Part shown: in pieces, positions 1 through 5,792 of the stretch
Layout: the number at the start of each line of letters is the position of its first letter
Position numbering within the stretch: the stretch's first letter is position 1
From: Pseudomonadota bacterium
GTDB taxonomy: Bacteria; Pseudomonadota; Gammaproteobacteria; Burkholderiales; Rhodocyclaceae
Length of the DNA: 5,792 bases
Assembly: GCA_030917225.1 (NCBI GenBank)
Contig: JAUPVD010000182.1
Coordinates: 1 to 5,792, forward strand
Reading direction: 5' to 3'
Made by a program: the position numbers and the translations under genes
The notes under the pieces: model-generated
Seen by the model: only the letters and a program-made list of their open reading frames with translations
The model's database searches: none
Told to the model about the DNA's origin: nothing

Positions 1-2
1 AA

Positions 3-263
3 GCGACGCACGAGGCCAAGCCCGGCCACGCGCCGCTGGTCGGCCAGGGTGCCGGCAAGACCACCTTCGCCTCGCTGGCGTACAAGGGCTTCGCCTTCCT
101 CTACAGCCGGCCGGCGCTGTACCGGACCTTTGCCTGGGCGGCGACCCGCTTCCGTTTCCTGACGCCAAGCAATCAGGCCGGCTGGACGGTGACGCGAACA
201 CCGCTGAAGCCAGCTGCAAAAAGCTTGCGCGATCTGCTCGCCGAACGTCAGAATCGACGCTGA
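3..263 (+). CDS. lutB: LutB-like lactate utilisation iron-sulfur protein, C-terminal end (partial)
   Basis: The reading frame is open from the window edge and stops at TGA 261-263, giving the last 86 residues of a protein whose start lies outside. The tail GWTVTRTPLKPAAKSLRDL matches the C-terminal domain (DUF3390/LutB_C type) of LutB/LldF/YkgF proteins, which typically end in G-W-T-x-x-R-x-x-P-x-P-A-x-x-S-F-R-x-L. It is preceded by a helical stretch rich in Phe, Tyr and Ala, also usual for this domain. In the family, LutB carries two 4Fe-4S clusters upstream of this tail and works with LutA and LutC in cytoplasmic oxidation of L-lactate to pyruvate. The cluster-binding cysteines are not in the window, so they cannot be checked. 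No lutC follows on this side, so any lut partner genes must lie upstream. The family call is fairly secure; the exact symbol is inferred from the tail alone. Confidence 0.75.
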   Translation, partial: ATHEAKPGHAPLVGQGAGKTTFASLAYKGFAFLYSRPALYRTFAWAATRFRFLTPSNQAGWTVTRTPLKPAAKSLRDLLAERQNRR

Positions 264-273
264 ACAGATACCC

Positions 274-394
274 CGTCATTCCGGCGAACGCCGGAATCCA
301 GATCAGCCGCCAAGCATGCAACAGCGCTTGCTGCTGGACCCCGGCTCGGGCAAAGCCCGGCCTGTCCTGAGCTTGTCGAAGGGCCGGGGTGACG
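274..394. repeat. REP/MITE-like intergenic palindromic repeat
   Basis: This non-coding element has imperfect terminal inverted repeats: CGTCATTCCGG at 274-284 and CCGGGGTGACG at 384-394 match in 9 of 11 positions when one is reverse-complemented. The left arm is a perfect 9-bp stem with an AA loop (278-286 with 289-297). The right arm is an 8-bp stem (338-345 with 383-390, ACCCCGGC/GCCGGGGT). Its long loop holds a nested CGGGC-AAA-GCCCG hairpin (347-359) and the block CCTGAGCTTGTCGAAGG (366-382). Shorter inverted pairs sit between the arms: TCCAG 297-301 with CTGGA 334-338, and CAAGC 311-315 with GCTTG 326-330. Sequences starting GTCATTCCGG and ending CCGGGGTGACG are familiar as dispersed intergenic repeats in proteobacterial genomes. 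There is no coding capacity, so any movement would depend on a transposase elsewhere. It could also affect folding or decay of the end of the lutB transcript. Confidence 0.7.
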
Positions 395-472
395 ACGTTA
401 CCGCCGAAGCATTTTTGATTAAGCCATGGCTGCACTCGACTGCAGCCATGTTCATTTCCGAGGCCCAACATC
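395..472 (+). promoter_or_regulatory. ppc leader region with perfect 10-bp hairpin and candidate promoter
   Basis: Between the repeat and ppc is a short AT-rich patch (411-422, including TTGATTAA) that could hold a -10 element, though no convincing -35 partner is visible. It is followed by a perfect inverted repeat, CATGGCTGCA at 425-434 and TGCAGCCATG at 441-450, with a 6-base loop. The hairpin lies ten bases before the likely Shine-Dalgarno GAGG (460-463). It is not followed by a T-run on either strand, so it is not a standard terminator. It may lie at the 5' end of the ppc mRNA and stabilise it, or it may be a protein-binding palindrome. The inverted repeat itself is certain; promoter activity and function are guesses. 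Confidence 0.4.
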
Positions 473-3226
473 GTGACCGATAACCAGGAAAAAGACCTCC
501 CCCTCCGCGACGATATCCGCCTGCTCGGCCGCCTGCTCGGCGACACCGTGCGCGAGCAGGAAGGCGATGCCGTTTTCGCGGTGGTCGAGAACATCCGCCA
601 GACCTCGGTCCGCTTCGACCGCGATCTGGACCCCGCCGCCCGCAAAGCGCTGGAACAGATTCTCAACGAGCTGCCGCGCGAGACGATGATTGCCGTGGTC
701 CGCGCTTTTTCCTACTTTCTGCATCTGGCCAATATCGCCGAGGACCAGCACCACATCCGCCGCCGCCGCGCCCACGACCTGGCCGGTTCGAAGCCGCGCG
801 AAGGCAGCCTGGTGCATGCGCTGGAACGCATCAAGGCCGCCGGCATCAAGCCTGAAGCTGTACGTCAGGTGCTCGACATCGCCCTTGTTTCGCCGGTGCT
901 GACCGCGCACCCGACCGAAGTCAGCCGCAAGAGCATCCTGCAGTGCCAGCACGAAGTGGCCGGCCTGCTCGACAAGCGCGACCGTATGGCGCTGACGCCG
1001 GAAGAAACCGAGGAAACCGACCTGGCGCTGCGCCGCGCCGTGCTGACGCTGTGGCGGACACGCATGCTGCGCCCCAACCGGCTGGCAGTGGTCGACGAAA
1101 TCCGCAACGGCATCAGCTATTACGACGAAACCTTTTTCGCCGAACTGCCGCGCCTCTATGGCCAGTTGGAAGACCAGCTGGCCGCGGCCTTCCCCGAACA
1201 TGGTGACTGGTCGCTGCCGCCTTTCTTCCGCATCGGCAGCTGGATCGGCGGCGACCGCGATGGCAACCCCTTCGTCACCGCCGACATCCTGCGCGCCGGC
1301 ATGCGTCTGCAATCGACGGCCGCGCTGGAGTTCTACCTCGGCGAGCTGCATACCCTCGGCGGCGAACTGCCGCTTTCGCAACTGCTGGCCACCGTTTCGC
1401 CGGAACTGGAAGCACTGGCAGCACGCTCGCCCGATGCTTCGCCGCACCGTGCCGACGAACCCTACCGCCGCGCGCTGACCGGCATCTATGCCCGACTGGC
1501 GGCGACTGCCGTTGCGCTCGACCAGCATCAGGCCACCCGCCACGCCATCGCCGATGCCCAGCCCTATGCCTCAGCCGAAGAACTGGCTGCCGACCTGCGC
1601 GTGCTCGCCGCTTCGCTGCAGGCCCACGGCGCCGCGCTACTCGTCGGCGGCCGCCTGCGCCGGCTGGTACGTGCCGTGGAGGTCTTCGGCTTCCATCTGG
1701 CGCCGATCGACCTGCGCCAGAACTCGGACGTGCATGAACGCACGGTCGGCGAACTGCTGGCTCGTGCCGGCGTCTGCATGGCCTACGAGAAGTTGCCGGA
1801 AGAGGCGCGCATCGGCCTGCTGCTGACCGAGATCGCCAGCCTGCGGCCGCTGTATTCGCCACACCTGGCCTACTCCGAGGAAGCCACCGGCGAACTGGCG
1901 ATTTTCTTCGCTGCCCGCGAACTGCGCCAGCGCTACGGCGCAGCCGCATTGCCGAACTGCATCATCTCCAAGGCCGACGGCGTCTCCGACCTGCTCGAAG
2001 TAGCGCTGCTGCTGAAAGAAGCCGGGCTGCTGCACCCCGGGAAACCACCGGCGTTGGCGATGAACATCATCCCGCTGTTCGAAACCATCGGCGACTTGCA
2101 GAACAGCGCCGGCGTCATGGACCGCATCTTCGGCCTGCCTGCCTACCGGGCACTGGTCGCTTCGCGCGGCGACGAGCACGAGGTCATGCTCGGCTACTCC
2201 GACAGCAACAAGGACGGCGGCTTCCTGACCTCGGGCTGGGAACTGTACAAGGCCGAAGTCGAACTGACCGAGGTGTTCAGGAAACACCAGGTTCGCCTGC
2301 GCCTGTTCCATGGCCGCGGCGGCTCGGTCGGCCGTGGCGGCGGCCCAAGCTACCAGGCCATCCTCGCGCAGCCAGCCGGCGCCGTTTCCGGGCAGATCCG
2401 CATCACCGAACAGGGCGAAGTCATCGCCTCGAAATATGCGAACCCGGAAGTCGGCCGCCGCAACCTCGAAATCCTCGCCGCCGCCACACTGGAAGCGACC
2501 CTGCTCGACCTGGAACAAGAAGCCGAACCGCAGGCCTTCCGCGCTGTCATGGACACGCTCTCGGAGCTGGCATTCAAGGCCTACCGCGGGCTGGTCTATG
2601 AAACCGATGGCTTCACCACCTATTTCCGCGAATCGACGGTGGTCTCCGAGATCGCGCAGTTGAACATCGGCAGCCGCCCGGCCTCGCGCAAACCATCCGA
2701 CCGCATCGAAGACCTGCGCGCGATCCCGTGGGTGTTCAGCTGGGCGCAGTGCCGCCTGATGCTGCCGGGCTGGTATGGCTTTGGCAGCGCAGTGGATACT
2801 TGGCTGCAACGCAACCCTGGCGGTATCGACACGCTGCGCCGCATGTACCAGCGCTGGCCCTTCTTCCGCACCCTGCTCTCGAACATGGACATGGTGCTGG
2901 CCAAGTCCGATCTCGGCATCGCTTCGCGCTATGCCGAGCTGGTCAGCGACCCGGCGCTGCGCGACGCGGTCTTCGGCCGCATCCGTGCCGAATGGGAACT
3001 GACCAGAAAGCACCTGCTGGCCATAGAGGAGCAGGAAGAACTGCTGGCCGACAACCCGCTGCTCAAGCGCTCGATCCGCAACCGCTTCCCCTACATGGAC
3101 CCGCTCAACCACCTGCAGGTCGAGTTGCTGCGCCGGCACCGGGCCGGAGATTCCGACGAGCGCGTGCGCCGCGGCATTCACCTGTCGATCAACGGCGTCG
3201 CGGCGGGATTGCGCAACAGCGGCTGA
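473..3226 (+). CDS. ppc: phosphoenolpyruvate carboxylase
   Basis: Ppc is a cytoplasmic enzyme that converts PEP and bicarbonate to oxaloacetate and phosphate, refilling the TCA cycle. The 917-residue product is slightly longer than E. coli Ppc (883) and is collinear with it. Visible motifs are [13 protein letters not shown] with catalytic His146 (E. coli His138), [15 protein letters not shown] (255-269), [10 protein letters not shown] with Lys580 (Lys546), the glycine loop [12 protein letters not shown] (614-625) with Arg615 and Arg621 (Arg581, Arg587), and LRAIPW (748-753). The aspartate inhibition site also appears intact: Lys811, Arg871 and Asn915 correspond to E. coli Lys773, Arg832 and Asn881, and the protein ends RNSG like other Ppc enzymes. 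Feedback inhibition by aspartate is therefore expected. The GTG start is chosen because an in-frame stop at 416-418 leaves no upstream ATG or GTG, GAGG at 460-463 is well spaced, and the N-terminus aligns with the family ([16 protein letters not shown]). The gene appears monocistronic and ends at the shared hairpin. Confidence 0.98.
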   Translation: MTDNQEKDLPLRDDIRLLGRLLGDTVREQEGDAVFAVVENIRQTSVRFDRDLDPAARKALEQILNELPRETMIAVVRAFSYFLHLANIAEDQHHIRRRRAHDLAGSKPREGSLVHALERIKAAGIKPEAVRQVLDIALVSPVLTAHPTEVSRKSILQCQHEVAGLLDKRDRMALTPEETEETDLALRRAVLTLWRTRMLRPNRLAVVDEIRNGISYYDETFFAELPRLYGQLEDQLAAAFPEHGDWSLPPFFRIGSWIGGDRDGNPFVTADILRAGMRLQSTAALEFYLGELHTLGGELPLSQLLATVSPELEALAARSPDASPHRADEPYRRALTGIYARLAATAVALDQHQATRHAIADAQPYASAEELAADLRVLAASLQAHGAALLVGGRLRRLVRAVEVFGFHLAPIDLRQNSDVHERTVGELLARAGVCMAYEKLPEEARIGLLLTEIASLRPLYSPHLAYSEEATGELAIFFAARELRQRYGAAALPNCIISKADGVSDLLEVALLLKEAGLLHPGKPPALAMNIIPLFETIGDLQNSAGVMDRIFGLPAYRALVASRGDEHEVMLGYSDSNKDGGFLTSGWELYKAEVELTEVFRKHQVRLRLFHGRGGSVGRGGGPSYQAILAQPAGAVSGQIRITEQGEVIASKYANPEVGRRNLEILAAATLEATLLDLEQEAEPQAFRAVMDTLSELAFKAYRGLVYETDGFTTYFRESTVVSEIAQLNIGSRPASRKPSDRIEDLRAIPWVFSWAQCRLMLPGWYGFGSAVDTWLQRNPGGIDTLRRMYQRWPFFRTLLSNMDMVLAKSDLGIASRYAELVSDPALRDAVFGRIRAEWELTRKHLLAIEEQEELLADNPLLKRSIRNRFPYMDPLNHLQVELLRRHRAGDSDERVRRGIHLSINGVAAGLRNSG

Positions 3227-3240
3227 TACCCCATCTCCAC

Positions 3241-3273
3241 TCGGTTTCCCGGCAGCTCATGCCGGGAAACCGA
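3241..3273. terminator. shared hairpin terminator between ppc and the convergent operon
   Basis: A perfect stem of 13 bp (CGGTTTCCCGGCA 3242-3254 with 3260-3272), or 14 bp counting T3241:A3273, closes a 5-base loop, GCTCA. It starts 15 bases after the ppc stop and ends 8 bases before the stop of the minus-strand DUF4166 gene, so it is placed to end transcription in both directions. Neither strand has a T-run right after the stem: plus continues AAAATCGC, minus continues GTGGAG. It is therefore not a textbook intrinsic terminator, and may work by blocking converging polymerases or protecting 3' ends. Confidence 0.6.
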
Positions 3274-3280
3274 AAATCGC

Positions 3281-3856
3281 TCAACGCGATGCTGCCTCGA
3301 ACTTGCCGGAATAACGGAATAACTCTCCGAACAGCGGGTGCGTCAGCCGAAAATCCATCGCGAAATGGGTGTCGTCCAAAGCCTCCTCAATAATTGTGGC
3401 GTGCCCCAGCACCAGCCATTCTGGGATCGGAATCGTCACCGGCCCGAGCTTCGCAATGAAGCTGACCCCTCGGTAGCGAAGTTTCTCGCCCACCACGTAG
3501 GGGGCCATCTGCAGGCCGAGCACGGGATTGACGAACTCGATCACCTCCGCATTCCCGGCGGCAACCCAGAAGCTGTCAAAACGCACGATCTGCCCATCGG
3601 GATAGGTGATCGTTCGCTGCCAGACCTGACGTTCGCCGACCACGCGCTTCTCGACGATCGTCGTTACGCTCTTCCCTTGCCGATCGACCAGCGCACCAAG
3701 CAGCCTGAGGATGCTCCAGACGGGCTGCATGAACCGTGGATACTCGATGTCCATACTCCCGGTGTCTGTGGTCGTACCGAAGCGGTAGTGCGCTTGCAGG
3801 GCAGGTGGCAGTTTGTCCCAGTCGGCACCGAGCGCCTGCTGCATCAGGCTTTTCAT
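3281..3856 (-). CDS. DUF4166 domain-containing protein
   Basis: This is a 191-residue soluble protein with no signal peptide or clear membrane helix. Recognisable features of DUF4166 (PF13761-type) are the N-terminal LPPALQAHYRFG (residues 16-27, the usual L-P-x-x-x-x-x-H/Y segment), the central VWQRTITYPDG (78-88, usually a W-x-R pattern), and the C-terminal HPLFGELFRYSGKF (173-186, usual P-x-x-G-x-x-x-x-Y-x-G). The biochemical role of the domain is unknown. In the family it is often found with, or fused to, NAD(P)-binding SDR or saccharopine-dehydrogenase-like domains, and here an SDR gene lies in the same operon. The start ATG (3854-3856) overlaps the upstream stop as ATGA and has GGGAG (3864-3868 on the minus strand) seven bases ahead. 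Met5 is an alternative start but less well placed. This is the last gene of the operon. The family call is from memory of the motif pattern. Confidence 0.8.
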   Translation of the reverse strand: MKSLMQQALGADWDKLPPALQAHYRFGTTTDTGSMDIEYPRFMQPVWSILRLLGALVDRQGKSVTTIVEKRVVGERQVWQRTITYPDGQIVRFDSFWVAAGNAEVIEFVNPVLGLQMAPYVVGEKLRYRGVSFIAKLGPVTIPIPEWLVLGHATIIEEALDDTHFAMDFRLTHPLFGELFRYSGKFEAASR

Positions 3857-4332
3857 GATGCGACTCCCGGCAGATGCTTGAACACCATCAATACCACCAC
3901 GGCGACCATCGATGCAAAGGCCGGTATGCCGAGCCAGAACCACCAGCGCGCCATGCGCCAGTAGTGGGCGGGAAGAGGTGCGCCTGTGGCAAGCGCCGTT
4001 TCGGCGATTTTTTGCATCCGGATCTGCAGCCACACCACTGGTAGCCAGCAGGCCCCGGCAAGAAGGTACAGGAACAGGCTGGCTGCGATCCACGGCGTTG
4101 CCAGCGACAAGCCCGCCAGATACGCCATCCACAGGCCGCTGATCGGCTGAAAAATCACGGTCGGCGTGGTGAAGATCCAGTCGGCAAGCACGACATGGCG
4201 ATTGGTAACCGCGATGTGCACGACATTGCCGCTGCGGTCGGCCATCCACTTGTAGTAGGCGCTACCGAGGCCAGTGCCGAACAGCAGCACCATACTGAGA
4301 ATGTGCAGCGTTTTAAGGGTCATGTAGGTCAT
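3853..4332 (-). CDS. DUF2269 family integral membrane protein
   Basis: This 159-residue protein has four predicted membrane helices: about 6-26 (LKTLHILSMVLLFGTGLGSA), 50-72, 81-102 and 132-152. Motifs typical of DUF2269 are TLHILSMVLLFGTGLG with His10, the LADWIFTTPTVIFQPISG segment (49-66), ACWLPVVWLQIRM (94-106), and the final WFWLGIPAFASMV (131-143). The family is described only as inner-membrane proteins of unknown function. The conserved His10 near the membrane face could bind a ligand or metal, but that is speculation. The ATG at 4332 overlaps the SDR stop (ATGA) and has GGGAG six bases ahead (4339-4343), which favours it over the in-frame Met4. The stop overlaps the next gene's start in the same way. 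Close coupling to the SDR suggests that this protein anchors or serves the same membrane reaction. Confidence 0.85.
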   Translation of the reverse strand: MTYMTLKTLHILSMVLLFGTGLGSAYYKWMADRSGNVVHIAVTNRHVVLADWIFTTPTVIFQPISGLWMAYLAGLSLATPWIAASLFLYLLAGACWLPVVWLQIRMQKIAETALATGAPLPAHYWRMARWWFWLGIPAFASMVAVVVLMVFKHLPGVAS

Positions 4333-5195
4333 GAAGTACTCCCGAATGGGGTGGCATCGGTAAAGAACAGCGGCGGCGTCGAGCGCAGCAGCGCGCGCCC
4401 GAGAAAGCGCTCCACTGGCTTGGGATCAGCCCGATAGCCGACTTTCAGCATGCGCAGATTGTCCGGTTGCAGGATCGGGTTGAGATAGCGACCGACCCGG
4501 GCACTGGCCATGCAGAGTCCAAACGGCACCTGTAGGAATTGCGCCGGGCGAAGCCCCTGCACCTCGCGCATCCTTTGTAGCCAGTCGGCGAAGGAGATTA
4601 TTTCCGTACCGACGATATCCAGTGTCTGGCCGCTCTCCGGCGTGACGAGCGCCTGCATCGTAGTGGCCACGACGTCGCTGATATGAACCGGTTGCAGCAT
4701 CTGCTGACCGTCGCCGACCACCGGAATCATCGGCAGCGCGGCGAGTCGCATGAACAACTCCGCGCTCTTGCCTCCGTGGCCGTAGATCAGTGATGGACGC
4801 AGCACAAACCAGTCGAGATCGAGACTGCGCAGGCAGTCGTCGGCGGCCTTCTTGCTGAGGTGGTATGGCGAGAACGCTGTATCGTCGGCCCCAAGCGCTG
4901 AAATCTGCAGCACACGGCGTACGCCGGCATGCTCGCAGGCCCGAAACAGCGCGGCAGGTGCGTGCGTGTGCAGCACGTCAAAGCGCTGCGATCCGCACTC
5001 CCCGATGATGCCGACGCTGTTGATCACCGCATCGGTGCCCACAAGATGCGGCAACCAGTCATCTGCGGTGAGCATTTGCCTGAAATCGATGCCTGAGCTG
5101 CGGGATGCTGCGACTACTTCATGGCCGGCAGCAAGCAGCGCAGCGCGGAGGTTGCGGCCGATGAACCCGGATGCGCCGGTGAGCAGGATTCTCAT
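4329..5195 (-). CDS. NAD(P)-binding SDR/epimerase-type oxidoreductase (NDUFA9-like atypical SDR)
   Basis: This is a 288-residue protein with an N-terminal Rossmann fold: MRILLTGASGFIG holds the G7-x-x-G10-x-x-G13 nucleotide-binding motif of extended and atypical SDRs. The catalytic-type pair is present in SPYHLSKKAAD as Tyr111 and Lys115, with Ser99 in LQISALGA upstream as the possible third member. The segment WFVLRPSLIYGHGG (129-142) resembles the NDUFA9/YbjT-like branch, which handles isoprenoid, quinone or other lipid-like molecules or acts as a structural NADPH sensor. No transmembrane helix is evident, so the protein is cytoplasmic or membrane-associated through its partners. The strong Shine-Dalgarno AGGAGGA (5201-5207) five bases before ATG 5195, and the ATGA overlap with the upstream gene, fix the start. 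The SDR call is secure. The substrate is not known; redox action on a membrane lipid or quinone-like compound is inference from the neighbours. Confidence 0.88.
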   Translation of the reverse strand: MRILLTGASGFIGRNLRAALLAAGHEVVAASRSSGIDFRQMLTADDWLPHLVGTDAVINSVGIIGECGSQRFDVLHTHAPAALFRACEHAGVRRVLQISALGADDTAFSPYHLSKKAADDCLRSLDLDWFVLRPSLIYGHGGKSAELFMRLAALPMIPVVGDGQQMLQPVHISDVVATTMQALVTPESGQTLDIVGTEIISFADWLQRMREVQGLRPAQFLQVPFGLCMASARVGRYLNPILQPDNLRMLKVGYRADPKPVERFLGRALLRSTPPLFFTDATPFGSTS

Positions 5196-5536
5196 GACGC
5201 TCCTCCTGTCCGTAGCGGCACGCTCACGAACTGGCCGATACGTTTGCCGACCGAGCGGAGGCCGACCAGCAGTCCGCCCATTGCAGCAATCAGCGCCAGG
5301 CGAAGCGTATCAATCGGGTTGCTGAAGTGGGTGAAGAGATCGACCGTCAGCACCATCAGCAGCGGTGCAAGTATCAGCATGATCTTCGTGTAGCTCAGCC
5401 AGAAGGAAGCCGCCTGTTCGTCCGGGCAGATGCGTGTCAAAACTTTCATCAGGGGCTGGGATAAGGCATAAACCACGACGAGGCTGGCTGCGACGCTGAG
5501 CAGCGACTCGGCAAGAAGCAAGACATAGGCGTTCAT
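5192..5536 (-). CDS. small three-helix membrane protein of unknown family
   Basis: This 114-residue hydrophobic protein is not one I can assign to a named family. Three membrane segments are visible: about 4-25 (rich in Leu, Val and Ala), 47-67 (LSYTKIMLILAPLLMVLTV) and 77-95. The loop between the first two, TRICPDEQAASFW (34-46), carries the only cysteine (Cys37) and an acidic pair. The C-terminus is basic (LRSVGKRIG), and the cytoplasmic tail is likely positive-inside. The frame stays open to 5620, but ATG 5534-5536 is chosen as start because AGGAG (5543-5547) lies six bases ahead and the upstream extension (MLRFYRNGG and so on) is polar, low in family character and would overlap the likely promoter. 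The stop overlaps the SDR start as ATGA. It is the first gene of the operon after the AraC-type regulator, and may form a membrane complex with the DUF2269 protein. Confidence 0.8.
   Translation of the reverse strand: MNAYVLLLAESLLSVAASLVVVYALSQPLMKVLTRICPDEQAASFWLSYTKIMLILAPLLMVLTVDLFTHFSNPIDTLRLALIAAMGGLLVGLRSVGKRIGQFVSVPLRTGGAS
5201..5207 (-). promoter_or_regulatory. strong Shine-Dalgarno of the SDR gene
   Basis: The minus strand reads AGGAGGA, five bases before the SDR start codon and inside the end of the upstream gene. It is the strongest ribosome site in the operon, so the SDR is probably translated efficiently even apart from coupling at the ATGA overlap. Confidence 0.8.
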
Positions 5537-5542
5537 GGAAAT

Positions 5543-5547
5543 CTCCT
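5543..5547 (-). promoter_or_regulatory. Shine-Dalgarno that sets the start of the small membrane protein
   Basis: The minus strand reads AGGAG with six bases (ATTTCC) before ATG 5536. This site decides between the 114-residue form and a 142-residue form beginning at 5620. The ATG at 5618-5620 has no comparable purine-rich sequence in position ahead of it. Confidence 0.75.
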
Positions 5548-5595
5548 GATTGGGTTGCTGGAGTACCCAGTCTGGAGTTCGGCCAACCTGAATTC

Positions 5596-5617
5596 CTCCA
5601 TTTCTATAGAAACGGAG
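5596..5617. promoter_or_regulatory. 22-bp near-perfect palindrome, candidate operator or promoter of the SDR operon
   Basis: The core TTTCTATAGAAA (5601-5612) is a perfect 12-bp palindrome. The flanks CTCCA (5596-5600) and CGGAG (5613-5617) extend the symmetry to 22 bp with one mismatched pair (A5600/C5613). It sits about 60 bases ahead of the first gene of the operon, in the 134-base gap behind the AraC-type gene. On the minus strand it includes TATAGA, a possible -10 element, but no good -35 box is 16-18 bases upstream, as expected if an activator is needed. A second small palindrome, TTCCGGAA, lies at 5628-5635. The symmetry is directly visible; binding by any protein is inferred. AraC proteins often bind direct rather than inverted repeats, so a different dimeric repressor is also possible. 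Confidence 0.45.
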
Positions 5618-5670
5618 CAATTTTCTGTTCCGGAATGATCGTTCAGGAGTCAGCTACCACTGCTCCGGCG

Positions 5671-5792
5671 CTACCTCGGCGCCCCACCCTTCACGTGGAG
5701 CTTGCGGTACTGGCCCGGCGTCATGCCCTCGATCTCGCGGAACGCCTCGTAGAAATTCGATTGGGAGGTAAAACCGACACACAGGCCGATCG
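5671..5792 (-). CDS. AraC-family transcriptional regulator, C-terminal end (partial)
   Basis: On the minus strand the frame enters from the window edge and stops at TAG (5671-5673), giving the last 39 residues. They read IGLCVGFTSQSNFYEAFRE and then IEGMTPGQYRKLH, the well-known second helix-turn-helix and signature end of AraC/XylS regulators (V-G-F-x-S-Q-S-x-F-x-x-x-F-R-x-x-x-G-x-T-P-x-x-Y-R). The residues contacting DNA and the closing TPGQYRK segment are intact. The sensing domain lies outside, so the effector is unknown. It is transcribed in the same direction as the operon and lies 134 bases upstream, with a candidate operator between, so it may control the SDR operon. No clear intrinsic terminator follows it, and read-through into the operon is possible. 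Confidence 0.9.
   Translation of the reverse strand, partial: IGLCVGFTSQSNFYEAFREIEGMTPGQYRKLHVKGGAPR

Noticed and set aside
452..1543. A long open frame (363 codons) on the minus strand opposite the first part of ppc.
   Set aside because: Its product is low-complexity, rich in Gln, Arg, Ala and Gly, with no recognisable motif, and the plus strand carries a complete conserved Ppc. It is a shadow caused by GC-rich codon use.
1637..3181. A 514-codon open frame on the minus strand opposite the rest of ppc.
   Set aside because: Same reason: it lies wholly inside the conserved ppc gene, has no family features, and has no plausible ribosome site or partner gene.
3338..3964. A 208-codon plus-strand frame across the DUF4166/DUF2269 junction.
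   Set aside because: It is antisense to two genes with clear family motifs and coupled starts, and its own product shows no domain.
5537..5620. N-terminal extension of the small membrane protein starting at 5620.
   Set aside because: The extension is polar and unlike a membrane protein start, it covers the candidate operator and ribosome site, and the ATG at 5536 has an ideal AGGAG spacing.
5648..5668. A weak stem after the AraC-type gene (minus strand GGAGCAG pairing with CTGACTCC with one bulge).
   Set aside because: It has only about 7 pairs with a bulge and no T-run, so it is not enough to call a terminator.
1..5792. RNA genes, CRISPR arrays, transposase genes, prophage or defence genes.
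   Set aside because: No repeats with regular spacers, tRNA-like cloverleaf, rRNA sequence, transposase or phage motifs were seen on either strand.

Overview
This is a GC-rich window (codon third positions are mostly G or C). Its gene content and protein sequences suggest a betaproteobacterium, most likely of the Rhodocyclales/Azoarcus-Dechloromonas kind. That placement is inferred from the style of the Ppc and LutB sequences and the type of intergenic repeat; no search was run.

Left part, plus strand. The window opens inside the 3' end of a lactate-utilisation iron-sulfur protein gene (lutB-like, stop at 261-263). A 209-base gap follows. It holds a folded, REP/MITE-like repeat of about 120 bases (274-394), and then a short leader with a perfect 10-bp hairpin (425-450) just ahead of ppc. 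The ppc gene (473-3226, GTG start) encodes a full-length bacterial phosphoenolpyruvate carboxylase of 917 residues. All the catalytic and aspartate-feedback residues that I could align to the E. coli enzyme are present. LutB (lactate to pyruvate) and Ppc (PEP to oxaloacetate) both belong to C3/C4 central metabolism, but the repeat between them and the separate leader suggest they are separate transcription units.

Right part, minus strand. ppc converges on a tightly packed minus-strand operon, and the two share a strong 14-bp hairpin (3241-3273) as the likely end of transcription. In transcription order the operon runs: a small three-helix membrane protein of unknown family (5192-5536), an atypical/extended SDR-type NAD(P)-binding protein (4329-5195), a four-helix DUF2269 membrane protein (3853-4332), and a DUF4166 protein (3281-3856). 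All three junctions are 4-base ATGA stop/start overlaps, and each gene has its own well-placed Shine-Dalgarno sequence, so the four proteins are probably made together in a coupled way. Upstream, in the same direction, is the 3' end of an AraC-family regulator (5671 to beyond the window edge). The gap between regulator and operon holds a near-perfect 22-bp palindrome, a candidate operator.

The best candidate for something poorly described is this SDR / DUF2269 / DUF4166 / small membrane protein set. Its parts look like a split version of larger multidomain proteins in which an SDR domain is joined to membrane or DUF4166 domains. Its substrate is unknown. The rest of the window is ordinary housekeeping sequence.
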